Source of the DNA: Gerris lacustris
Taxonomy: Eukaryota > Arthropoda > Insecta > Hemiptera > Gerridae
Assembly: GCA_951217055.1 (NCBI GenBank)
Contig: OX578284.1
Coordinates: 44,295,467-44,359,466 of the forward strand
Direction of reading: 5' to 3'
DNA: 64,000 nt
The notes beneath the pieces are model-generated. The model was not told the DNA's origin. It saw only the letters and a list, made by a program, of their open reading frames with translations, and searched no databases. The position numbers and the translations under genes were made by a program. Shown here in pieces: positions 37,542 through 50,640 of the stretch (positions are counted from its first letter, which is position 1; the number at the start of each line of letters is the position of its first letter).

Positions 37542-38054
37542 AAGCTTTTATTTAACTTGCAATGTTTGTATGTACGTTAGGGTCAAATCTTGTAACGGAA
37601 TTTCATAGCAGTTATCTTCAACTCATTGAAGTGAAATTTTGCATACCTACACGTTTAGTTTGGATGACAATGCATGGATAGCTAAGTGTGGTCATTGTAA
37701 ATCCAATATGGCGGATTAGTTATTTTTTAAGCACGCCCATGATATAGGTATATAATTGTATTTAAAACACATTTTTAAAAACAAGCTTTTATTCGTATTC
37801 TTCTCAGCAAACCCTTTCATTTGATACCCATATCATGGGCGTGCTTAAAAAATAACTAGTTCGCCATCTTGGGCTGCCCGCCATATTGGATTTAGAATGA
37901 CATCACTTAGCTAACCATACATTGTCATCCAAACTAAAAGCGTATGCAAAATTTCAATTCAGTCGGTTGTGGATAACTGCTTTAAAATTCAGTTGCAAGA
38001 TTTGACCCGAACATACATACATACATACAAACATTGCAAGTTAAATAAAAGCTT
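37542..38054. repeat. Fold-back element with ~215-bp inverted arms
   Basis: AAGCTTTTATTTAACTTGCA at the left is mirrored by TGCAAGTTAAATAAAAGCTT at the right. Arms at about 37542-37760 and 37825-38054 share GACAATG.ATGG.TAGCTAAG, the AATCCAATATGGCGG core and AAGCACGCCCATGATAT with modest divergence. No coding capacity. Confidence 0.8.
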
Positions 38055-38064
38055 ATACACTTTA

Positions 38065-38560
38065 TTCATGCAAAAAATAGACTGCCAATTGGTGTGGAAC
38101 ATAGCTTCCTCGCATCCTATCCACGTACTTTACTGATTTTATGCTTTTACAAGCCATTATTGTCTTATTGGTCATAATAATTATTTCCCCCGTTTTTTTT
38201 AATCTGTCAAAATTGTTTTCATTTTTTACACGAATTAAAGTATATCAATTTAGCAAAAATTCATATCAAAGAGCGCCGACGGTTCAAAGTAATCTGGGGC
38301 TATCTGCGGGCTACTTTCAATAAACTATAAAAGTTTCATACAAATCAGATAAGTACTTTTGAAGCTATAGGTGTAAATTACTGTATGTTTGTGCGCATGT
38401 GGAAGAGAAAAAAATGAGCGTAGAAACTTATATGGGACCAATAATGGGCTAATTATGATCTACCACCCAAATTTCATTTAAATTGAACGTGAAGTTTTAT
38501 ACGTTGGTTCGTAAAAATTGAAGGACAGACCGACCGACAGACCGAGAGACAGACACGGAA
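38065..38560 (-). repeat. Interspersed repeat family C copy (minus)
   Basis: Begins GACTGCCAATTGGTGTGG (inverse of the family end) and includes CATCCTATCC, GGGCTACTTTC, GTGCGCATGTG and the GACAGACCGACCGACAGACC block. Confidence 0.7.
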
Positions 38561-38639
38561 CCAATAATGATCCCTGATGTCTGAAACGTATTTCTGTCTT
38601 AAAATTTTTGAAATCGGAGACCCAAAAATATTTCGTACA

Positions 38640-38790
38640 TACCATATTTCAACTAAATCGCATAACTTTTAATCAATATAATATCACACGTGCAAACGTT
38701 ACTGACAGACGGACAAACAGATTTAATAGACATTTTGATTAAAATGTCCTACATTTAATGTAGGACGCTCGCTATAACACCTTCAATTAT
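38640..38790 (-). repeat. Fragment of interspersed repeat family D
   Basis: AACTAAATCGCATAACTTTT, CAAACGTTACTGACAGACGG and AATGTAGGACGCTCGCTA match the terminal part of 54830-54960. Confidence 0.55.
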
Positions 38791-40085
38791 AAACTTTTCT
38801 TATTCCTTTATACCTTCATTTCTCTTAGATTATTATTCACTGTAACTTAGTTTTTACATTTCCGAATTTCTTTGGCAACGAAAAAAGTTTTTTATTAGCT
38901 TGACAGTGATTAAAATACTTTTCCGATTCGTTAGAATGACACCAAAAAGAAACAGAGGAAATGATTGTAAAGTGTATATAACCCAGATTAATTACGGTTT
39001 GAAAAACAAAATAAAAAATAAACTTTTATTTTCAACCTAAACTTTTCTTAATAATAATAAAGTATTCCCTATTTTAAATGTGTCCTCTTTTCAAAGTTTA
39101 TTTTGTTTATCAGCATCGAATGTTTTTAAATCACTTGAAAAAACTTGATACTGTTAAATTTGGATATTGTTTTTTGGATAATCATTAATTAGTCTTTATT
39201 CCAATATACAAAGAGTAAAAGAAAGAGGTGGGAATTTAATTGAAAAAACATAGGCAATTAATCCGTTAATTAAAGTAAAAATAAAATGGTTTTTTTTTCT
39301 ACAAACCCATTAGCCGATTCAATAAACCAAACGATTGCGAGGTTTTTGCTTACTCGTTCTCATTTGTTTAAATAATTACGTTTCGTAATATTGTATCCCG
39401 ATAAAAAAAATTATACCTTGTTCACTCGATTTTCAATTAAAGATGCTTTTTATTTGTAAGTCAAATTTAAGAACGCTTAATCAACACCAAGAGGAAATTT
39501 CATTTTAAGCTTGTGTCGATTGTGTGTCAAATATAGATTCATTTATAACACAATAAGGCAAGGAAGAGATGGATAACATCGACACATAAAAACACAATCA
39601 GTGTTTGGAGCTGGGGGCATGGTACCGACCTGGCCACAAATCTGAGGTATAAAAGTAAGCGAATTATAGAGTAATTAAAAATGTAACAGGCTATATGTTA
39701 TAGGTTTGTGTAACATACATAAATAAATAAGTGTTCGGGTAACTGTTAGGAGAGATGATGGGTTAGAGCTGGTTACCAGCTAATGTCCTAATTGCACTTC
39801 CCTAGGTACCAGGGCAAATATTAGTACAATTACTCCTCTCTAGGAGGCAAAGGTAATTCATTCAACTCAGGATGCACAAGATATTAACAGATAGAACTTT
39901 AAAGGTTCAAATAAATAAAGAAAATGGCCACCAACTTGAACCCATATGAGTGCTACAACTGTACACAGAGCTGCATCCCTTATCTCCCTGGTCCTAGCAC
40001 TTTTCCCTCCAATTTTCCAGAATGGTCTACTATACCCAGTTGCTTTACGGGAGAAAATGGTCATAGGGTCTTGAACAAGAAGTAT
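38791..40085. other. No gene recognised
   Basis: AT-rich. A frame near 39924 (two CxxC-like words in its first 20 codons) stops being credible where it enters repeat family B. Confidence 0.45.
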
Positions 40086-40088
40086 AAT

Positions 40089-40668
40089 AGTACATTACGC
40101 GTCGAGTGCGGAAAGAAGCATTTTGCATGCGAGTGTGGAGTTTGCACCCGAGCGATAGCGAGGGTGGTAAAACCACACAAGCAATGCAAAATGCCGTTTT
40201 CGCACGAGTTGCGTACCGTACTTTATCTACGATTGTTAGATTTAAATAATAAATACAGAAAAAAATAAACTTGCTGTATGTAAGTTCGTATCTCTCTCTT
40301 GATAAAGATGACATTAATTCATTAGTTGTATTTTTTGCCGAATTAATTATTTCTGGAGGATTATTATTCTCCACATTTTCGTCAGTCACTTGATTCACTC
40401 ATTGTTTTTCACTAAAAACTCGATATAAACAGTTACTTTAATAAAAGAACACCAACTTAGTTTTGTTAAATGTAAACAAACTCGCTGATCGTGCGTAAAG
40501 CAGAAGAATTCCTCTTCTTTACCGCACTAGTGTGGTAAAAAAGAGGAATCATTCAGAACTATGAGACGCGCATGCGCAATGAATACAAGTACGTAAATAA
40601 TCACTTTCTACGCATCTAAACAAAGATATAATGTTTATATTTCGTATCAATCGTAGATAAATGATTTT
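40089..40668 (-). repeat. Interspersed repeat family B, copy 3, with compensated hairpin
   Basis: Same boundaries as copy 2 (TAGTACATTACGCGTC to ATCAATCGTAGAT). The hairpin at about 40502-40555 has arm bases CCGCAC / GTGTGG where copy 2 has CCGCCC / GGGTGG, so pairing is preserved. The decayed frame carries NNNPPEIINSAKNTTNELM and SLSRERYELTYSKF. Confidence 0.75.
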
Positions 40669-41945
40669 AAAGAACACATAACAATTTTAAACATAACTGG
40701 AAAATAAACCAAAGAAGCAATTTAAGTTAGCAAAGACACAGTTTACCAATCATATAAATGTTAGAAATATCAAGCAGCTGATGCAAGCGACACATTAACC
40801 CAATTCGGTCATGTCATCGATTATATAAATGGTTGGAAAAGTCCTTTAGCAGGTCTAGGTCCTTCACGAGCTGTTGAGCCACTGAGTTAATTTAATTTAT
40901 AATTTAAAATGTAATTAAATTTATAATATTAAAATAAATAGTTACAACTCAATTTGATTTATTAAAGCGCTATTATTCTATATGAAGCTACTTATTTAAA
41001 CTTTAAAAATTGTTGGATTGTAAAATTTCTATCACTTGAAGGAAAGGAAAGGTAAAATTTGCTTAAAACTTCCCATTGGTAGTCTTTAAAATCTCAGCTT
41101 CCTCTCAACTAATCCGGTTTTTGAGGGAGAATTGGAGAGAGGGTAGCGGTGTGAAAATTAGTGGATGAGAAAATTCTCTCACTCGAAAAACACAGGGAAA
41201 ACTCCATTAAAGGGGGAGGGAGGGGGAGGGTTTCCAAGTCTGTTGACATTTTCACCGAAACTCTCAGAGAGATTTCCCGAGCGTTTCGATTAAATCGATA
41301 CCCGAGGGGAAACTGGCAAAGTAAAGCTCTGGAAAATTAAAAGAGTCGCCTGAATTAATCAAAATAAGCCGAGTTAAAAATCAACAAGTCTAATTTATTT
41401 ATTTCTATATTTTTATAATTTCTCGATTTCAAAATAAAAATGTATTAACGTTTAAAAATGCTATTAAATAAAAGTAAAAGTTAAAATAATGTTTGCGTAA
41501 GTGAATGATTTATGCATATAACAAAATAAATGATTAAATGTATTCTAAGGATTAAATTTAATATCCATTTATTCAATTAACCATTTATTTAGTTAACATT
41601 TAAAAGTTTATTTGTAATAAATTAAAAAATGGATTAAAATTTAAATAAAGAATAAATGATTTAAAGAAAGAGCATAAATTTGATAGAAAAGGGGAGACAA
41701 ATTGTTAGTAAAGGAGACTCGGTGGATACTATTTTTTATCGCATATCACTAATGGTCTCTTGTGCTTTTCCCAGATTTCACACTCCACATTTTAACGATA
41801 TTAATCCCCACAATACCATAATTCACTTCATATACCTTATCATAAATGTGACTTTATTACTAGAACTCAAACGTGACAACGTAAATTCAGACTCGAATTT
41901 AATAAAACAATCCAGATTCGAGAACCCTAAAAACTATATTACATC
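40669..41945. other. No gene recognised
   Basis: Includes a CCTTTAGCAGGTCTAGGTCC patch (about 40845) that recurs at 50090, and a purine-rich stretch 41120-41240. The 109-codon frame at 41680-42009 enters a tandem repeat; not supported. Confidence 0.45.
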
Positions 41946-41949
41946 TTCA

Positions 41950-42440
41950 CCGGATAGCTGCTTTAGACTGGGAGGAACAGGTGTTCTAATATTGTACCTT
42001 CTATATTGATAATATAGAACACCAGGTATCTGCTTTAAACTAGGAGCAACAGGTGTTTAATGCTGCACCTTTTATATTGGTAATATCTACACCAGGCAGC
42101 TGCTTTAGACTGGGAGTAACAGGTGTTCTAAAACTGTACCTTCTATATTGGTATTATATACACCAGGTAGCTGCTTTAGACTGGGAGTAACAGGTGTTCT
42201 AATGCTGTACCTTCTATATTGATGATATAGAAGACCAGGTAGCTGTTTTAGACTAGGAGTAACAGGTATTTAATGCTGCACCTTTTTATATCGGTAATAT
42301 CTCTACACCAGGCAGCTGCTTTAGACTGGGAGTAACAGGTGTTCTGATACTGTTACTTCTATATTGGTATTATCTACACCAGGTAGCTGCTTTAGGCTAG
42401 GAGTAACAAGAATTCTAACGCTTAACCTTCATATTGATAA
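41950..42440. repeat. Tandem repeat, ~80-bp unit, about six copies
   Basis: Units contain CAGGTAGCTGCTTTAGACTG, GGAGTAACAGGTGTTCTAAT, CTGTACCTTCTATATTG and a TATAGA-ACACC junction, with 5-15 percent differences between units by eye. Confidence 0.85.
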
Positions 42441-45200
42441 TTATATACAGTCATAGAACACGAGTAAATTCTAATCAATACTTATGCCAACTTTAACCAA
42501 TTCATTAAATATAGGTTACATTACACCTGCAAAGGATAATGAAATTACATATACAGTGTCCAATAAAGAATGCCAGTTTTAATTTGTGGGGATTATACTT
42601 GTTAATAGGTTGACAGCAGTATTAAAACATTTTTAATTATCTAATATTACTCCAATTAGTAAATCAATTGTTGCTTTGTCAAGTAGTGTTATTGTTTGTC
42701 ATGGAGCGCGAGCGGCTTGAAGAAGAGTGTGGTTATATATTTTAGTAAAGCTAGATAGTCGTCTAATGCTAATTCTAAAATATTGTAGCCTAAATAGGGA
42801 AGGGGGCCTATATTAGTAGGTCTGTGAAGACCCACAAAACAATATAGACATTTATTTATTAGAAAGTCCAATCCCCATTTATTTTCTTAATCTCTTTTTG
42901 TCCATTTCATCAGGTTTCATTGGAATTTTAATGGACTACATTATTTTTTCGTCGTACCCGTTTGATAACGTCTGAGAGATGTTTGTTTGATTGCAAATCA
43001 CTTGAGAATGCAGAGATAGGGAGCGAACAAGCTATAGTTAATGGAGTAATGTAAAAATAGTTGCTCTATATTTGTTTATAGATCGCATTCGATAAGTCTA
43101 CGAGAAAAACAATTATTAATTTACTGCGCTTCCATTTTTCCTAAATTTACTGCCACAGTTCCTAGTGGTTTTGTAAAAATTCAGCGTTGCATTTCTTACC
43201 ATTTTATCTTTTAATCAATAGCAAAGTTAAACAATAACTGATTTTCTTACTTAGAACTGAAGATCAATATCTGCATTAACATCGTATATAACACCAAATA
43301 ATATATGCATCTGCCATAACTCATTATATAAATTTAAATGGTTGAAGATTCAACCCATTTTCCTCTAAGAATATAAAATAAAAGGGAACATTTTTCGTTT
43401 CATTTCTGTCTGTTATTAAATATTTTTGCAAACCACCATAACGTAAAAGCGACTAGTCTATGAAAAATGCAATTCAGACAGTAAGTCATGATTAGCCATG
43501 ACCACCAACTTTTTTATAAGCACAAGAAAGTACTAATATAATATTGAAGAAATGGGACTGTTTGTAGAAAGTGGCAAATAGGTGCTCTTTGATATTAATT
43601 GCATTTTTTATCCACTCAAATTTGATATTGCATAAAATTCAAAAATATATAAAATAATTCACACAGGTATTTGCTGAAGTGAAACGTTGTTTTACACAGG
43701 TATTTACATGTATATCTAATCAAGCCAATGGGAATCAAAACAAATCCAAATTTTAGGTCCTATATTAGAACGAATAAACTGGTTAATTTAGCTCTTTGAG
43801 TTCAATTTACCATGAGCAAGTTCATAAAAATCTTGTTATAGGTATACCTATAATTTTTAATGGTTGTTTTCAACCTCTAAACTAAGTGTGACTTCACTAG
43901 GAATCGAAACAGGAAAAATTTCAACCACAATTCAATTCTTATGAGACCATTAGTCCAATAATAGAACTTGAGGAAGCTAATTACCACATTAATACATATT
44001 GATCACATTAAATTAATTTGATTTGGCACACTATTTAATAACTTAAATAAAATCATTACAAGAGACTAAAAACTGTTCAGTATGTGGTATTCAATGTATC
44101 GTGGTATTCACTGTGTATTCAATAGTAGTCATTAAAACTGTTATCGCAGTATCACTAGAATAGAAAGATCAACAAAGTGATTGGTTGTGGATTCAGTTGA
44201 TTTAACCCACTTGATCGAAATCATAACCTTCAACTCAACTAGAATTAAAATTATGAGGTTTGCTTTTGAAATTTGAATTCTAGCAAAGTTTGAGGCGAGA
44301 AACGCCCGTTTAGTGTAAACTTAGAAGTTTAAAGTTCAAGCGTCGATATAAATTAACTGCAGAGTTAAATTGGTTCCCATACATTAGGTAAAGTATAATC
44401 CTAGAGTACCAGCTGCTTAATTTAGATTATCTGATGATTATCACAGCAAAATATGCTTAGCTGCGATTTTAAGCTAGATATCAAATATCTTTCTAGGTAA
44501 CATGTTGTTTGTGTACTCATTATTAACTAAGTTAAAGTAAGAAGGTTAGTGGAGCTCAACTAAAGGATGAAAGAATATATTTTCTCTAGGTAAAAACAAT
44601 CACATGGGAAGACGTTTCTTACAACCTATACTATTAACTAGTTGGCAAGTCCAACACATATCTTTCACATTTATAAGCGAAAGATCACGTAGTTTTACAC
44701 AGGTATTTGCTGAACTGATCTCGTTGTTTTGCACAGGTATTTGCTGAAGGGACATTGAGCACCTTCATAACCTAAGATCGTCGGTTTAAGGCATTCCTGA
44801 AAGGTTTTAAAGGAACATGCGCACAATCTTTAGGTCGGAAGGTTACTGCTTGGTTTATCATTAAATTATTATTCTTTTCGGTTCAGAAGATTTAGAGAGC
44901 CACAATAAGTTTGTATATTTTTGTAGATCAGCAAGTTCTTTATATCAGCCGTGCTGCAGATCAGGTTAGATTTTATTCTAGTTTTTTCTTGCCGTTCTAG
45001 AGGCCCCTATTGTGACAACACTTGTCGTTTACCTAGATATATATTTTTCCGGTAAAATGTTTCCTCTAGAATTTCTTGGATTGGAGAAGAGAACGACGTT
45101 AGCCTAAGGTCCAAGTTTGTGGTCGGGAGGAAAACTTATATAGAAAAGGTTGCTCCTCATTCTCAAATGTTAACCAAAGCGTAAAACATTGCCAAGCGTT

Positions 45201-45205
<5 letters not shown>
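42441..45205. other. Long AT-rich stretch, no gene recognised
   Basis: The only repeat noted is ACACAGGTATTTGCTGAA near 43665 and, twice, near 44700-44750. Other short frames show no motif. Confidence 0.5.

Positions 45206-45207
<2 letters not shown>

Positions 45208-45298
<91 letters not shown>
45208..45298. repeat. (TA)n microsatellite, ~90 bp
   Basis: Uninterrupted TA array. Confidence 0.95.
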
Positions 45299-45299
<1 letters not shown>

Positions 45300-45705
45300 T
45301 CATATTACATTTATTATTATAAAATTATTGACTTAAAAATTTACTTTTTTTTCAAATGTATTTTTTTAATAAAACCAACTGCGACACAACTACTAAATGA
45401 TGAACAACGATATATCATTAAATTTTAATAAACTACCTATTTAAAGTGAGAAAACAATAATTTTAAAAATATCTTACGTTCAAACGTACCGATTTAAATG
45501 GAACTTAAAATAAACAATCTGCTGTACTATTGAAACATGCATGTAAAATTTCAAACTGATACAAGCACAAGTTTTTGAGCAGTGAAGTGATACATTTTAC
45601 AGTAGTTGATAAGGACATGTTAGTCAGTGTGAAGAGGTAGGAAGGCCCGGCTCCCCCACTCCATTACTCTCTACACCTAGCATCTTCTTTAACTATAAAA
45701 TGTAT
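45300..45705 (+). repeat. Partial copy of interspersed repeat family D
   Basis: ATCTTACGTTCAAACGTACC, ATACAAGCACAAGTTTTTGA and AGTGAAGTGATACATTTTA match 8920-9060. Confidence 0.65.
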
Positions 45706-46440
45706 CATGATTTTATTATTATTCAATATTTATTGCATTATGCTAGCTTCAACTATAGAGCTAAGCTATGCCTAGTTATAATACTTTTATCGCACAGAGT
45801 AGGCACTTGCTGACACCATAATTATCCAGAGGTAACTAAAGTAATTATAATAAATTTGTCGTAGGCTAAACACAATAATCACCCTTCATAAAATAAAGCA
45901 GAGTAACGAGGGGTATATAAATATAAATTAGATGAATATAAAATACATTAGATTAATAATCTTGTCTAATAAAGAAGGCTGTATTCTTTTTTTTAACGAA
46001 AAAAATCAAATTTTAAAAAAGGATTTTAAAAACCCTAGATAACATGTTAATATCTTTTAATTAAAAAAAAATCCCTGTTAGCTGCAGTGTCAGATTATAA
46101 AAGAGAAAAAAATGTCCTTTATAAAATGCTCTTTTTTTAATAAAAATATTAATCTGATGCTCTAAGCTACATTGTGTTAAATCTTTATTAAATTAATCTC
46201 ACCACTAGAAAGAGAAACTATTCTATTGTGCTAAGGATGTTTTAGTAAAAGTTTCAATAGAAGTAATTAATCCTTTTAGAGTATCATTATTTAGAATTAA
46301 ATGGATAATTAAGCTTTTTATTCAAGAGCTTTTTTAAATTTACATAAATTAAAAATATAAAGATGGATTTGTAATCTAAAGATTGATTGTAATTGAAATA
46401 ACGTTAAAATAATATAAAACGAACATTACATGTTTATTTA
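45706..46440. other. No gene recognised
   Basis: AT-rich. Confidence 0.45.
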
Positions 46441-46444
46441 ATAA

Positions 46445-47040
46445 CTTGTGTTTCCCAGCTTACCGATGGTAATGGAAGCTATCTGATCGTTCTGAAGAAC
46501 GAAACTATTTTATGCCTCCGATTCAAAAAAACCAAAACAAAAATCAGTTTCAGATCAGCGAACATTTTTGGTTCCGTGTCTGTCAGTCTGTCACTCAATT
46601 TTTGCGAACCAACATATCTTAAAAACTATACGTCCGATTTTAAGAAAATTTATCTGGTTGGTCATAAGTAGCCTCTTATTGGACTCATATAAGTTTCAAC
46701 CTTCTGCGCCTATTTGTTTCTCTTTAACATGCGCACAAACATACATTTATTTACACCTGTATCTTCAAAAGTACTCATATGATTTTTATGAAATTTGGAT
46801 GGTTTGTCGAAAGTAGACTACAGATAGCACCAGATTAATTTCAACAGCTCTTAAATTATGCACAATTGATACCTTAATTCATATAAAAAATCAAAACAAT
46901 TTTGACATATTTTAAACACGGGGGAAACAAATTAATTTGATAATAATGGCTTGTAAATGCATATAATAAACAAAGAATTGATAGGATACGAGGAAGCTAT
47001 GTGCCACACTAATTGGCAGTCTATTTTTAAATGAAATTTG
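46445..47040 (+). repeat. Interspersed repeat family C, near-full copy
   Basis: Runs from CAGCTTACCGATGGTAA, through GAAC.AAA, CAGATCAGCGAACATTTTTG, GTTCCGTGTCTGTCAGTCTG, AACCAACATATCTTAAAAAC and CTTCTGCGCCTATTTG, to the end GAGGAAGCTATGTGCCACAC. Confidence 0.75.
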
Positions 47041-47217
47041 GTTACTCATCCTTAACACAATCTACTGTGTGTAAATTTTTATGAAACTATCTTCCGGGCC
47101 TTTATAATTAAAATGACTGATTATATTATATTGTAAATTGAAGAAGTATATGAAAAGGATAGCTATAAGAAAACATAGGGCAGTTATAGGTAAAGGTATG
47201 CTAAAGTGCTTTACTAA

Positions 47218-47830
47218 GAACATTTCTAAGGATAACCCTTTTCCTTCGGTAAGGATAACACTTCCAAGAATGACCTTTTCCTTCGGTAAGGATAACACTT
47301 CCAAGAATGACCTTTTCCTTCAGTAAGGATAATACTTCCAAGAATTACCTTTTCTTTAACTAGGGATAACACTTCCAAGAATGACCTTTTCCATCGGAAA
47401 GGATAACACTTCCAAGAATGACCTTTTTCTTCGGTAAGGATAACACTTCCAAGAATGACCTTTTCCATCGGAAAGGATAATACTTCCAAGAATTACCTTT
47501 TCCTTCAGTAAGGATAATACTTCCAAGAATTACCTTTTCCTTCAGTAAGGATAACACTTCCAAGAATGACCTTTTCTATCGGTAAGGATAACACTTCCAA
47601 GAAGGACCTTTTCCTTCAGTAAGGATAATACTTCCAAGAATTACCTTTTCCTTCAGTAAGGATAACACTTCCAAGAATGACCTTTTCCATCGGTAAGGAT
47701 AACACTTCCAAGAATGACCTTTTCCTTTAGTAAGGATAATACTTCCAAGAATTACCTTTTCCTTCAGTAAGGATAACACTTCCAAGAATTACCTTTTCCT
47801 TTGTTATACAAGGATAACATTTCCAAGGAT
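47218..47830. repeat. 37-bp minisatellite, about 16 units
   Basis: Unit AAGGATAACACTTCCAAGAA plus TGACCTTTTCCTTCGGT. Two subtypes alternate irregularly (AAGAATGACCTTTTCC.TCGG and AAGAATTACCTTTTCCTTCAG). Minus-strand frames across it are products of the repeat. Confidence 0.95.
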
Positions 47831-49404
47831 TATCTGGTACTCACAGCCTTCGTCACAACCCTTTCCACCAATCTCTCAACAACTCCACAAAACTATATAA
47901 ACCACTGAAATTACAAAAATCTACAAGACCATCCAACTTATATTACTTTGAATACTATAAATTAATAATTAACTCTTTATGATAAAACATCTGAAGTGTC
48001 AAAAACAATATGTATTGTATTAGGTTCATATAGACTTTGTGAGGATAAAGAAACTAAATTGCCCTTTGAGTAAATCCAACAGAATTGAAAATAGGCCCAT
48101 CTATATGTACGGTTTGGATAAGGGGTAAAACAAAGTGTTAGTGGAACAGTAAGGTTATAATATGTATATAGATAACAGAAGAGATAAAGATAGAAGTGTA
48201 GGTTTAGGGTGAAAATGTCGGTTCAAGCTGATATTTTATTAATATTTCTCTCAGACTGAGATTCTGGTCCTGAAATACGTGCTTGCCTTGAAATAAAAAT
48301 GGCTAGATAACAATCACGTTCAAGTTTTGTAATAAATTTGTTCTTAGAGAGAGTATAAAATTGAAAAGAAGCGAATAAAATATTCCAAGATATTTCCGGA
48401 TTAAACCTAATTTGACACTCTTGGAAACTTCTTCTTAGGAAGCCAACTTTAAACAAAGATTTTCTTCAGTAAATAATTTAATGTAATTCTAAAATCTGAG
48501 ATTGACTGATTTTCTCTAATCCCTCGGGGGACTTAAGATGTAGGGCTCTACAGACTCTATTTTGATAATTTAATTCTTTCCGAACTGTTCTCCTCCATGT
48601 TTATCTTTGTCATTCCCCCTGACAATTCTACACTAGGGCGTAGCAACTGATGTTATTTTCGATTCGTCTAAGGATGTGCTCGATTCAACCATATACTCTT
48701 TCACTTTCTTATTATACCCTCTATAGAATTTGGGCTGTTATTTTTTCTCCAAAATTCTTCTACACTAATATTTATCAGAGTTCATAATTCTCTTGAGGCG
48801 CAGTTATTAACGAAGACGTTATGTGATAGTTTATGTTGCTTTCCAATTTTGGCAACGCCGTATAGAAAAATGGATTTTAAGATATTCTCAAAGATTCTTG
48901 ATAGATATTTCTTAGCTTTGTGCTTGATCTGAGTTGAAATGACTTCAAAACTGTTCTAAGCGGTGCAAAGGCTCCCTTTTCATCCCTGATTCTCTTCATG
49001 ACATATCTTCGTGCGCCCCACCAACTTTGGAAATAATAATACTTAAGATATTGCAATTGATCACCTTTGTCAATTTTCTAACATTCATCTCCAATTCTGC
49101 CGTGCTTCTGCAGTTATAAAACTAACAGGTTCGTTGACAACTAACAAGCCACTACAGACAGACCCATTATACAATTTGACGTCTGTGCTACACACACATA
49201 CCACAACCGCTCTTGTGGCTGTGCCACACGTCCAAACGGCCATGTCAAAAACTAGTGATCACTGATACAGTGAGACCACAACCTTAGACTTCTTCCAGTA
49301 ATGAGAAAAATCTTGAAAAACTCCTTCGCAACTAGATCCACAGAGATTTACTTCCTGATTGGCAACACAGAATCCCTCCACGTATATAGCTTGTTAGTGG
49401 AGGT
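47831..49404. other. No gene recognised
   Basis: A 77-codon frame at 48223-48456 (-) has no motif. The stretch 48950-49400 is GC-richer and could hide a decayed element, but no protein signature is readable. Confidence 0.4.
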
Positions 49405-49405
49405 T

Positions 49406-49642
49406 TAAAGGCACTTCATTAGATTGTTACTCCCTCGTGTTTTGTTTTAGAATATAAATGACTTTGACTATACAACTATAAGGACAAAGGGATGTCACAC
49501 TTCTGCGTATTTATCCCCTGTATTAAAAATACAGGGGAGTAACAGTCTAAAAAAGGAGATTCCGTACGCCTTCTTTATATTGCTACTCCCCTGTATTTTT
49601 ATAAGGGGAGTAATAATCTAAAGAAGTGCCGGTTTTAACTAC
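49406..49642 (+). mobile_element. MITE family A copy with matched ends
   Basis: Starts GGCACTTCATTAGATTGTTA and ends TAATCTAAAGAAGTGCC, showing that the family ends are GGCACTTC and its inverse. The interior is rearranged relative to other copies. Confidence 0.8.
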
Positions 49643-50640
49643 TTTAAATCTTAAGGCATTAACATAAAGACTAATAGGAATTACTCATTTAACATTCAAT
49701 AATTTAAGTTGCAAAGAAATTTGCATAACTTTAAATCTTCTTATCATCTCTTTATTGGGACATCATTAAAGCTACTTATAAGATTATAACACACTCAAAA
49801 TATAATAATAAATCTATAATTCTCCAACTTAAAGTAGCGATATAAAATGTATCAAGTAAAGATAACTTTAATTAAAATATATTCTTAACTTTTAAGACTT
49901 CTTTAATACTTAAAGAAAGCTTAAAAGTAAATATCTTTAACACTCTAAGGTCTCTTTGTATAACAATAGTTGGTTTGAAGTTGTAAATAGGTAATGAGAG
50001 TAAGATCAATCCTCCGAATATATTTTATTTTAAAACACCATATTATTTTAAATCCTTGAGGTAAGAAGAGATAATAATCAGGATATAAGCCCTTTAGCAG
50101 GCCCAAGCCCTTCACAGGCTTTTGAACCTCGGACTATAATTATTATTAATTATGAGGCCACATTAAGTTAAGTACTAACATTAATTATAGATAAGATAGA
50201 GTTTAAATAATATTTGTAACATTAAGGTTGTTGGGTGCACGAAAGGTAGACTGTGGTATGAAGTACCAAAGTGACTAAAATCGCTGTCGAAAAGGTAAGG
50301 AAAATATGTAGGTAGAGGATGAATGCTAGGGTAGGTAAAAGTGTAAGAAAATTGATGCTACAGATAAATGTGGTGAGTAAAATATATACTATATTCCTAT
50401 CCAGATGTACATAACAATAAGGCTGAATAATAAATAATGATAAGCAATTAATATATAATATAAAATCACAGGGAAGTACTTGCGTCCAAGTACTTTTTAG
50501 GGTTTTGTAGAAGATTAAGCATGCCCGTTATGTAATTATGATTTTATTCTTCGATCTCAAGGGTCCGGGTTCGATCCCCCGGGGGGTCACAATGTTTTTC
50601 ATCGGTAATAACGACTAGAAAAATTCATTTTTTCAAACCA
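49643..50640. other. No gene; possible tRNA-like B-box at 50571
   Basis: GGGTTCGATCCCC near 50568-50580 matches the tRNA T-loop/B-box consensus, but I cannot find an A-box or a foldable tRNA, so only a SINE fragment is suspected. Confidence 0.4.

Noticed and set aside
47062..47785. Minus-strand frames with repeated GHSWKCYP-like words
   Set aside because: Products of the 37-bp minisatellite read in changing frames.
47218..47830. CRISPR-like regular array
   Set aside because: Units are contiguous 37-mers with no unique spacers, and the DNA is eukaryotic.
50560..50590. tRNA gene suggested by GGGTTCGATCCCC
   Set aside because: No A-box, acceptor stem or cloverleaf could be built around it.
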